Shown one piece after another: positions 24,046 through 34,270 of a stretch of 64,000 nt of DNA (its first letter is position 1; each line of letters opens with the position of its first letter). The DNA lies in contig OZ018408.1 of assembly GCA_963969595.1 (NCBI GenBank), positions 47,369,022 to 47,433,021 on the forward strand, given 5' to 3'. Origin of the DNA: Neckera pumila (lineage: Eukaryota > Streptophyta > Bryopsida > Hypnales > Neckeraceae). The notes beneath the pieces are model-generated. The model saw only the letters and a program-made list of their open reading frames with translations, was not told the DNA's origin and did no database searches. Position numbers and translations under genes: made by a program.

Positions 24046-24249
24046 TCGTAACACTGGCGATACTCTCACAGACAGAAACGGTGACATACATCTTAGAAAA
24101 GTGTTGAATTTCAGACCACAAACTAGGAAAGGTAGATTTGGAGTTCACGACGTGAACCACGCCAAAGTAATGAAATATCGCAAATTTAATGAAGTTACAG
24201 TTGTTGCAAGAAGGAATTGTGGCGTAGGGTTCTAGTTCGATCGAGCTTG

Positions 24250-25194
24250 TAGTGATTGTTGTACGTTAGTTCAACAGAAGTAATGGAGAGCGCGATGACA
24301 GGGAAGTGGTGATCTCGGTGTACTCTTGTTATCACGCCACGGCAACACTTGCTCCTCTTCAACACTTGCCATGTTGCTTTTGCAGAATGGCATTTACAAG
24401 TTGACATTTTTCGCAGCAGACAGCAATCTGGCAATAGCAAAACGCATGCAGCAATTTAACAAGAATAGGATTAATCGATCTCAAAAGCCGTTGATTTCAA
24501 ATTTGGCAACTCGTCATGCAAGTCTGAGCCCACGTTAAACTTGGTCCATCATGGCCGTCACAACAGCGGGCATGGCGGTGACTCACTGCACCTCCAACCA
24601 CGATAGAAAATGATAATTTGGGGTCGCCATCCCAAGCGTGACTGTCCAAGTCAGACTCCTGGTAGTCAGACTCCTAGCTAGTTCGGCTGTGAATTTGAAT
24701 AGATCCAAATCCGAACCTGCATACAAAGTACCACAGTACTTGCACCTTGCAAATGTTGAAAGAACCCTCTAGAGATTCAAGTCCTGAGAGCAAAGCTAGC
24801 AATTAGGATTGAAGATAAGTCCAGTATTGCTGCACTCTCCAGGTGGTTTGGGTTGCCCCAAACTTTTGTCTTGAAATCTCCGCATCACTTACAGAATTTC
24901 TCCCAATGACAAATTAGACGATTTGAGGTTTTTAATATGTGCTTGGTTTAGACAGAATCAAAACCCAAAACCTGAAATCTCAAAGAGCGTTGGTAGTCAC
25001 TGGTAGTCAAGAACAGTTCACAACACTTGACCAGGGGTGAAACAAGGGCTTCTGCTCCAACAACAGCACAAGTGTGAATGACATATAGAGCTCCAACAAA
25101 TGGAAGATGGCAAAAACCCTGAATGAAGAACCAAACCTCCAATTCTAGTTTGCCAAAGTCGAAGCGAAAGGCAGTAAACGAAGGGCAAACACAA
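24250..25194. other. No gene recognised, mixed GC content
   Basis: Unlike the neighbouring AT-rich DNA, this stretch is near balanced in base composition. Open frames on both strands carry no recognised domain. It might be 5' sequence of the uncertain gene at 23.7-24.0 kb. Confidence 0.35.
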
Positions 25195-25571
25195 GGGCCG
25201 CGCACATGGAGCCAACCGAGGCCGAGCGACGTCGCAGGTGAGGGCGCGGAAACGCGGGTTTGCCCTCACCTAGCCCTCACAGGCAGAGCGCAAAAACTAT
25301 GAGACTTGTGTCCTCATGGTTTTCTTACTGCGTATTTTACCGAGGTGAGGAAAACTTCGCAACCTGCTAGCAACTTCCTCGTCTCTCCGTCGTCTCTATT
25401 CTTTGGCAACTTTCTTGTCTCTCTCCTTCAGCATAGACGGAAGGACTTTTTTTTACCTGAGCTGGCTACCAAAGCGCCAAAGAAGGATTTTCACGAACCT
25501 TCAAGGTGAGGGCCCACCTGAGCAAGTTCGACGCCTAACGGAGCCCTCACAGGTGATCATGTGCGCGGCCC
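25195..25571. mobile_element. GC-rich element bounded by 14-bp inverted repeats
   Basis: GGGCCGCGCACATG at 25195-25208 and its exact complement at 25558-25571. The interior has further inverted words built on CCCTCACAGG and AGGTGAGGG. No clear target duplication. Likely a small DNA element, possibly Mutator-like, but the class is a guess. Confidence 0.5.
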
Positions 25572-25735
25572 TACGGAAAGAACTCAGATGAGGTCGGAGA
25601 GGGCCAATCTTGCCGCTGAAGCCACATCAGACCCATTATCCTCTGGCCATGGAGTCTCGTTGGAGTGTCATCACATCATTGGCCCTCAGCTCTTGAATTA
25701 CTGATGATGACTTGTTTTGTCCACATTGTTTCAAT

Positions 25736-25912
25736 TGGATGAATGAAGTTGCAGACCCTAACATTGAAAAAGCCTATTTCTATTGTTGGATGGAATGTTT
25801 GTAACCACTCTGTACTCGGATGAATTCTTTCATACTCCCATATGCTTGGATGAAATGTATTATAACCATGCTGTCTGTGGATGAGAATTTCTATAACTAA
25901 CATGTTCTTGAA
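25736..25912. repeat. Degenerate minisatellite, period about 31 bp
   Basis: Four to five diverged units starting TTGGATGAA or close variants, with shared words such as TATAACCA and CTGT, at about 25785, 25817, 25848 and 25879. Confidence 0.5.
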
Positions 25913-26285
25913 TGAAAAGACATGTTTTCATAGATCATCATTGTAGATGTAAAAGAAATATTTCAAATTTCAAAAAGTTAATGAGTTTTTGGCAACATTG
26001 TTCACCGGTGTTCACTAAATCTAAGATTCTACTTTATTTATCAAATTGATTCTATTCTAGAGAATCAAAAGAAAAGAGCTGAAATCAATGATTCTTTTGG
26101 CATATTCACTAAGAGTAGTCTACCACTATCAACATTGATTTACTACAAGAATTTAATCAACATTTGCCATCATGAATTGTCATTGTGAAGGAGGATGTGC
26201 ATAGTAGTTGTTCACAAAGATGGAAACATTCCCTCGGTTATCAACAAAAGGGCTTCCAAAAATAGCACACAAACCAAAAATATCT
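25913..26285. other. No gene recognised
   Basis: AT-rich spacer downstream of the Crypton-like relic. Confidence 0.35.
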
Positions 26286-28517
26286 TAAGCTGGCACTACA
26301 ATAGGTGATGTAGGATGAGTAACAATAACCTTTGAATGATGAGGAACTTCAATGCTTACATTAGGGTTTAAAGGATCTAATGAAGAACCCATGCAAGGGT
26401 GGTGGCCTGGGGTGGTTAGAGCAATAAGGAGGAGGAAAATTATGACCCAAAGCCAAAGGACGAGGACTACTAGCTTGCTAAAAAGTGTGTTGAGACGGTA
26501 CATGTGCACATTGAAAATTAGTATCACTAGTAATCGGCTTTGAACGTCCAAGATGGATCCCTCTATTATTTGTCATGTGTTGAAAGGTTTGAGGAGGATT
26601 ATTTCTCAATTGCAAGTTTCCGCCATGGGAAGGAAGCATGCAAGAACCTCTATCTCTTGAAGCTTGAACAGTCGTCATTGTTGTAAACCCTAATATTGGT
26701 CTCACTGAAGCACGTACATGTGTAACAGAACCAATACCATAACCAATATTAGGAGGCATAGGAACCAAAGGAAATTTGCAACGTCAAGAATCAACCGAAA
26801 TATTGATAGGATCTTTGATCTCATAATCTGCACAAGGATTTTCAACACTTGAATTATAATCCATTTCTTCAGCACGAGACACATTACCAGTTGCACTTTC
26901 ATCGTCGCCAGCACAATTGTTAATGAACCCGCTCATATTAGTTGGATCGTCAAGTTCGGTCCCATCTTCAAGAACTTCGTATCTAGGGCGAATAATATCT
27001 TCACCAAGTTGATATCTGTTGTATTCAGCCAATTCACAAGCGTACACAATTTCAAAGTCAAGCAACTTTCCATTTTCATATGGTTGCCTCAATAAAAAAT
27101 GTGCTACACGAGCTTTCAGTAAAGTAGCACGATTGTAGCGACTCAAAGTATTAAGGTTTCGAAGACTAGAAATTTTAGCAACAATCATGCGTGTTATTGA
27201 CGTAACTCGTCCACTCTTATTTGTTATGTCGCCTTTCATGCCTAAATTTTTAGTCATTGTACGCATCCAAAGACTCACTTACCACAAACACAAGATGTTG
27301 TTGCAATCGTATTCCAATAGAAAATTGTTCCTCTTTTGAGAATATAATTCCCTATTTCCTTGAATCAAGCATGTGACAAAGCAGTAGAATGCAAAACACA
27401 TCTCACAACCCCTCGGTTTGGTCATTGCATGAAGAGGGTGATTGAGGATTTTCCTCTCAACTTCCCATGTTATTGCATTGACCTTCCTCCTACCCTTGTT
27501 TACGCTAGCATCACGGGACTTCTCCATAGATTTAAGCAATGACTTGTTAGCTCTGATGAAGAAAGGATTCTTCATGATATCAAACGGTGTATCTAGGATT
27601 TTAGTATGCCTGACACAATGTCCATGCTCTTTGCACAATAATCTATTGAAAGCTTCATGAATCCTATCAAAGAGCTTGTAGGATAGTGCTCACCACTCGA
27701 TTTGTGTACTGCTAGGAAGAAATTAGAGAGCAACTCTTCGAATTCATCATAATGGAGCTCTTCCATCGACTTTGAGGTATCAATGTCCATGAATACACGC
27801 CATGAGTCGAACATGTTTCTTGCCCACTCGTTATTCTTTTTGTTGTTCTCACCCTCATCTTCCGTTACCTTCTTCCATTCATCATTGGAAACATGAAGAC
27901 ACATTTGAGTTCTAGCACCCAAGTGAATAGTATAATTCATAACTATAAGAAGTGATGAGAAAGGAGCTAAAACATTTTTAGAAGCTTCAAGGTTGGATAC
28001 AACTTGAAAGTTCTCTAAGGTTTCAAAAGAAAGATGATTTGCATCCATTGTTTGGACTAAAGGAAGTTCCACATCTAGTAAATTTCAAAGGAGAACTAGT
28101 ATGAATGAGCTTCATTGCCAAATTGGGACAAACGGTCACAAGACTAGTGTCCATTTTTTCCACACTATTCACTTCAACGGACTTTTGCATGATTGTACAC
28201 CCAAGTTCTCTGCTAAAATTTGGGGTATCAATCAAAACCTCATCCACGTATGAAGTAGGATCAACTATAGAAATATGGGAGGAACATTTTCTATGACTCA
28301 CAGGTACTACTACTACTCGATCCCTATCAACCATAATTGTAACAGTCTTGTGCCGTTTGCTAACACAAGGAGGATTGACAACAATAGGACTAGAATTTGA
28401 CAAATTAATGCCTACACTAAACAAATCATTTGTATCAACCAATTGCATTGCCTTCATTGTCTTCAAACCCGGATGCCCTCTACGTGGCCTCGCAATAGTA
28501 ACATCGTCTGCACTCAT
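26286..28517 (-). pseudogene. Crypton/QRICH1-type tyrosine recombinase relic
   Basis: Reads from an ATG at 28517 (MSADDVTIARPRRGHPGLK, an AT-hook-like basic start) through a linker to a core-binding region (NEWARNMFDSWRVFMDI, then ELLSNFFLAVHKSSGEHYP), the pattern of the N-terminal part of QRICH1/ZMYM/KIAA1958-like proteins derived from Crypton transposons. The next block, RANKSLLKSMEKSRDASVN to FAFYCFVTCLIQGNRELYS, fits the start of their recombinase domain. After a perfect GTAAGT site at about 27283 comes ITNKSGRVTSITRM, aligning with the HxxR region (His replaced by Lys, 27216-27218), then LSRYNRA with a candidate catalytic Tyr at about 27135. Frameshifts near 28085 and 27655 and an in-frame TGA at about 26781 break it, and the middle of the catalytic domain seems missing. 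Function lost; family call moderate. Confidence 0.6.
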
Positions 28518-28749
28518 GGCTAACAGCGCCTTAGAGAACCACCTCAAATGTAAAATCAAGCACGCAAAACTACTCACTAAACCTATTACAACAAATTGAT
28601 ACAACAAGAAATGCACAACAAACAAAAGAAGCGGGAGAAAAGAAATGCACAACAAACAAAAAGAGGGGAGATAAAAAAGCGCACCGTTAAACAAGAATAC
28701 CACGGTCAAGGGTCAGCTTGATTCCATGACCAAAGGATTATGACCTATA

Positions 28750-29840
28750 ATTGTCTCGAGGAGTCCAATTATCAATGACGAATTCGCCGCTACTCCGACT
28801 CATCCCCCACCAATAACTAGGCTCCTCTCAATGGTTATATAGTCCATTTCCACCATGCATGTAGTTGCATGTTCAATAGAAATCTCAAGCTCCAAAATTC
28901 TCAAAAAAATCATTCCTTCCTTTTGGCACAATGTAGACTCACATATTGTCCAAATTCATACACTTGACTTGGGAGTACCGTCTATCCAATCTATCTTTAC
29001 TAAGACCCATATTCAACAAGGATGGAGATCACAAAAAAAGAAGGTACTACACCTGCAATCCTTGTTTGTCACTCACAAGCCTTGAACAGAAACAAAAGTC
29101 TTGTGGAATTCACCTCTTCAAGAAAGTATTGTTGCACATGCAATATTCAAAATTAGCCTCTTCTAAACCTACAACAAAAAGAAGATGGTTATGAACTTAC
29201 AATTTGCCAAGAACATTGATCAATGGCAATCAAAACATTCTTGCAAACAATGCCTTCATCCAAACTTTCAAAACAACAATGTCCAATATTTATTCTACAG
29301 GTGGGCAATCAAAGGTGAGCTCACAAAAGAAAGGGCAACATCAATCAAATCTAGAGATGGTATCGCATCAGCGAGGATGTTCAAATAACTTTTCGGAAGT
29401 AAGTTGCTTGTACCACTATCCTACCACAAGTAACCATGTTAGTGTCCAAGCATCCACACTTGAGACGCTCTTCCATTAGAGGCAACAAGAAGAAGTAGAG
29501 GTCCCCATATTGGAGAATTATGTTTCAATCCAAGTGGCAACCACAATTCCAACCACTAGCAATGAGGAAGAAACACTAATAAGCACAAAAAACTTAAAAT
29601 AGCTTCCTATGTGAAACTGACAACCCCCTCGCCTCTGTTATCTCCAAGTACAACAATACACAAACTGTTATCAAAAGTTGTGCAAAGGTGCCACTAAGGT
29701 ATACATTTTGTCAACCAGCCTCATTCATTCACTAAGTGGAATTCAGACAATCTACAACTCACTTGGCATTCCAACCAATTGCTACTTGTGAAAAAATCCA
29801 TTGACACCTCTCTTGAAAAATCCCAATCTAATGCTATCCA
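28750..29840. other. No gene; 3' flank of TNL relic at right end
   Basis: No coding sequence supported. From about 29450 to 29840 the minus strand keeps similarity to the region 3' of the first TNL relic. Confidence 0.4.
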
Positions 29841-29841
29841 T

Positions 29842-32800
29842 CTAATCTTCCTCCCAAACGCCATCTGCCATTTTGATTGGAGGTGTGCCCAAATCTTGTT
29901 CCTCCCATTCATCTTCCATCCAAAACTTCCAAGAACGTGAAAGCACATACGGTGATGACTGAATGAGCACCTTCCTTCGAGCAAGGTCCAATCTAAACCT
30001 CTTGTGGAAATCCCTACCTGAAAAGGGTATTGGCTGCAACAAAGGCAACTCAGAGAGTATCTGAATATCTTTCTCATGAAGCTCCAAGGCATAACAATCC
30101 TCAAGGTTAAGTTCTATGAGGTTCTTCAACAAACTCAAGTTCGGCAACCGTAGCAACTCTCCGCATCCACTAAGATCAAGGTATAGCAATGCAGGCGATG
30201 CAAGCCCCACTAGTCTTTGATCACCTAAAATACACAAGTCTTGCAATTCGGTAAGAGCAAGCAGACTAGGCACTTGCCACTTCGGACAATCATCTATAGA
30301 TAATTTCTTCAAGCCTTTCAGGTGACCTATCCCAGAAATATCAACCAAATCACTGCACCCAAAAACCGTAAGAGAGTACAGGTTGGATGATGGACAAGGA
30401 GTGAGTCCTGACAAGGTTTGCAACTTCTGAATGAAGCCAAGTGAAATACTTTTCAAGGACCGACAATTGCTTAGATCCAATGAATGAGCTTCAACACCAC
30501 TCAAATCTAATTTGGATAAACTAGAGCATCTAGCAAGTATGTCTGATTCCAACGCCACAGGCTCTACACCACAATCAATATCAAGTCTTCTTAGAGATGA
30601 AGGAAGTTGCCCAACAACATGAGAAGGCATATCAGCGATGCAATCTACATCTTGAAAAAACCACTGGAAACAGATAAGGTGCTTCAGAGTTTCCAAGCCC
30701 TCAACATTCCCGCTTATATCAACTAGTTCTAAAATCCTTAAGTTCTCCAAGCCCTCCAAATTCGAAGTTCCATATCCCAAATGCAACTGAAAAAGTTGCA
30801 ATACCTCAACATTGGAAAAATAACACCATTTCATGCCCTCCATAACTCCAAGCTGAGAAAAACCTTCCACGAAATCCATGTCTTGTATATGAAGCCGTGT
30901 CAACTTGGGCCAACATCCACCCTCTGGTTTATGTTCAAGTTTTGTGAGATCACCATGGTCCATATACACCCACATCCACTCTCTCAAGTTGGTTGACTCA
31001 TTGGAAGAGCCCTTCGCTTCAGTTTAAGCAAACTCCAAGTACAAATCATGCATGCTAACTTCTCCAAATCGCAAATCCACATCTTGCAACAAGCCTTTTG
31101 GTAGGAGATATTCCAACTACTATTCTAACAAATACCACAAACAAATTATCTAAGTCATTTTCACTCTCCATATTACATAGCCCCAATGAGTCAACCATTT
31201 TCAGTGCAAGCTATTTGTCAAGAAAAGTAATAGAAAAACAAATGGCAAAAACAACACCAAACAAAAAATTTGCACTTTTCACAATCTTAGGAAAACTACA
31301 CCTTTGTAGGAATATGAAAAAATTTACTCACAATACAAAAACATCACATCCAAAACTTGCAAAAGCTAGAAGAAATTTTTGTACTTGAAGTCATATTTGT
31401 TCTTCATCTTGCTTGTGTACGAAGCACAACATTAGATGAGTTTTGGGGGGTCTGGAGGGCCGTTTCGGGCCCGTTCCCGAGGCTAGTCCCCCCCCGCAGT
31501 TTTAGGGAACGGCTGTTCCCGACAAAAAAATTTCAAAAAAAAAAAATAATTTTTTTTTTCATTCTTGAAATGCAAAAAAAACAGAAAAAAAAATTTATTT
31601 TTTTCCGACGTGGCAATCGCTCGGCCATGTCAGCGAGCTGCCACGGCCCTGAATTCGGCAGTTCTCACAAGTTCTCACAGGTTGGAAACTCGCAGCCCTC
31701 CACAGGGCTGATTTCTCATCTAATGCCATTCAATAAGTTCAAGTTCTCTAAAACTCTGTTTTTGAAAAAAGCATCCCACGTCCATAAACAAAGTCTGATC
31801 CCTTGGTGGTAGCAAATCAAAATTACTCCTCATAATATCAAATACGGGATTTTCTCCAAGAAAAAAATCGAAAGTTCTCACTCGCAGAAAATTCACCACC
31901 CAATCACAAGGCTTCTCTCCATGATAACTCAATTGCAATCCCAAGACCTTCAAGGCCAATGGATGATAGTGGTGGCCTTCTCCATTACCTTTGGAAAAAT
32001 AGCATCTTCTAACGCAAGTCATTACATCACGCCTCTCCTCATCTTCAAAAAATTGTCTACCACCAACCACATGGTGCAAAAACAAATTCAAGGCATCTAC
32101 CTCTCCAAGATCAAGCATCTCAAAATATGCATCTCCATCTAACCCCAAAAGCCTAAGAACACTTGGAGACCGAGCCGTCACAACCACCAATCTATTCATG
32201 TGATAAGGAACTTCCAAGAACATCATGGCCTCCTCGATTGATTGGTGGTTGTCTAAAACATTATCGATCGCCAAAAAAGTTCTTTGCTTGGAAAGACTTT
32301 GACGCAAAATGTCCTTGCACTATAAACACATTCACCACATGACCTATGAGTCACAATAATGGAACTTCCATTGAATCTCCAATGATATCAATCAAATGCA
32401 TTTTAAGTTTGAAAGTAGAAATGCATCTTCACATTATCATATACAAATGTGCATGACAATCAATACAATAATGCACAACAAACATTCAAGTACAAACAAA
32501 CATCATTAAAACAACAATACAAGGCTACTAACAATGACAAGGAATTACACTCTTAGCAATACTTCAAAATCTCGTCTTCTAAAATATTCACTTCCATAAC
32601 TTGGAGCACTTACAAACAAATCTCAAGCATACAAACAAAAAATCTCACCTCTCCTTCGTTCAACTCTTTGACCTCCATGCTTTTCTTGGTCAAGTCTCTC
32701 ACTACTTTTTGAAACAAATCTTTGGAAACACTTGGAAATTCAATATGGCACACCCTCCCTTCATATTTGATGGAGAGTTCATTGCACAATGTCTTGCAGG

Positions 32801-33742
32801 TTGTGGTCTTACCAATGCCACCAACTCCATATACACCAACCACTCTTACTATGTATTTTTGTGAAACCCCAATGCCTTCAATCTTCTCACCAATGACCTA
32901 TTAAGTCCAACCAAATAACAATCCAATCAATTGAAATTCCCATCACACTAAACTTTTAATAACCAAAAAACAAATGAGTCACTAATTTCTTCCAAAGATT
33001 GAATTTTTTTAAAAAGACTCCACTACGAGCAACAGTCCATTCTAAAATAATCTAGGGCAACCATATGATCTCATATCCTAATATCAAAACCAAATTGAAA
33101 GTAAAGATATGCACTTAATTCATTACCTTACAAATATTGGATTTGCCTTGCACATGGGAATCATCCCACTTTATATTCGGAGAAATTGAATTGCAAACAT
33201 GCGAAACAATCTTGTCTATATAAGCCACAACCTCCTTCAATGTTGTGTCATATAGAAGGCCATTGAAAGTCTTCAAAACATTCAATGCATTCTTCCAATC
33301 ACTCACAACAATTCGCTTCTTGGGATCAGCCTCCACCAAAGTCTTCCATTTTTGAAACCATTTCTTCTGCATCCCTTCATTATCCAAATCACTAACGCAT
33401 AGTCCATAAAAGAGGGGTAATATCTTTGGACCAATGTTGGACCCATGGTGTAACTTATGAGCTTTAACAAAGGCATTCAATTCAATCATGGGTCATTTTG
33501 ATATAAAATACTCCTTGGACACAACCACAATCAACATTTCACATTGCTTAGCAGCTCGAATGATCAACTCCAGAAATCTTTCACCCTTCGGCAAGCTCTC
33601 ATGGCATCTATCAAACAAAGGATAGTGGCAACGATCTTCCAAGGCTTTGCATAAGTGATCCACAAACTCCTTTTGTGCTCCACTATGACTTAAGAAGATC
33701 TTGTGTTTGGGTTTCAAAACAGGATCATCATTGGAACTTTCA
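29842..33742 (-). pseudogene. Second TNL relic, inverted paralogue of the first
   Basis: TNL immune receptor. Exons on the minus strand: TIR plus linker 33742-33127 (KHKIFLSHSGAQKEF, LIVVVSKEYF, end KWDDSHVQGKS), P-loop 32897-32649 (GVGGIGKTTT), NB-ARC 32319 to about 31390 (FLAIDNVLD, VVVTARS, HPLALKVLGL), and MHD-LRR 31116-29842, which keeps canonical MHDL and a 381-residue open LRR part with repeats like LDLSNCRSLKSISLG. All borders are GT/AG and match the first relic. Defects: TGA at 33493-33495 where the paralogue family has Trp, TAA at 31024-31026, and a 296-bp element in the NB-ARC exon (31430-31725). A short upstream exon with the start codon should exist (frame enters from an acceptor at 33743) but was not found. 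It is better preserved than the copy at 377-3852. Confidence 0.87.
31430..31725. mobile_element. CATTAG foldback MITE inside the TNL exon, 296 bp
   Basis: CATTAGATGAG at 31430-31440 and its exact complement at 31715-31725. The interior has GC-rich arms and a poly(A/T) centre beside TGCCACG motifs. The TNL reading resumes on the far side (EW before, then LC.VHKQDEEQ after, matching DWLCDAHKQDEDQ in the paralogue), so the insertion point is exact and no target duplication is evident. Related copies: 40288-40571 and 60209-60503. Confidence 0.8.
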
Positions 33743-34270
33743 CTGCAGCATCCATGTCACCAAAACTTCTTTTAGAACAGGAAGAATTCACGTGAATAGA
33801 AAAATACACACCAAAATAGTTACACACCAGAAGTTGACATCAATCAAAGGAATAAATAACAACTAAAAAGTTCTAAATGGACATCACTAGACCACCTAGA
33901 GAAGACAAACCTCATTCACAAAAACGTAAAGACATGTTACAAGTTTAGCACATTACCCATGCATGTTATTACCTTCTAAACAATCTCCCACACCATGATC
34001 CTATTCTTCATTGCACACCTACAAACACATTGGTAGTTACATCCTTCATTGCATCTTCTTTATAAAATCCTCTTTATAACATCATGGTCTTCTCTAAATA
34101 CACAAATACTCATACAAAAATTCCAATCCTTCCTGCTATTGTGAAATGATTCCATTCAACTCCTAGAGATACAAAGAAGCCACTTTTGCACATTTTGCTT
34201 GCCATACTTAGAAACATTTTTGCTTCAAGTATCGACTCAATTCCAAGCAGGCCAAAAGAAAGCAAGGTAC
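33743..34270. other. Spacer between TNL relic and NST1-like gene
   Basis: Both neighbours read leftward. The 5' exon of the TNL relic and the last exon of the NST1-like gene should lie around here; neither could be identified. Confidence 0.4.
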
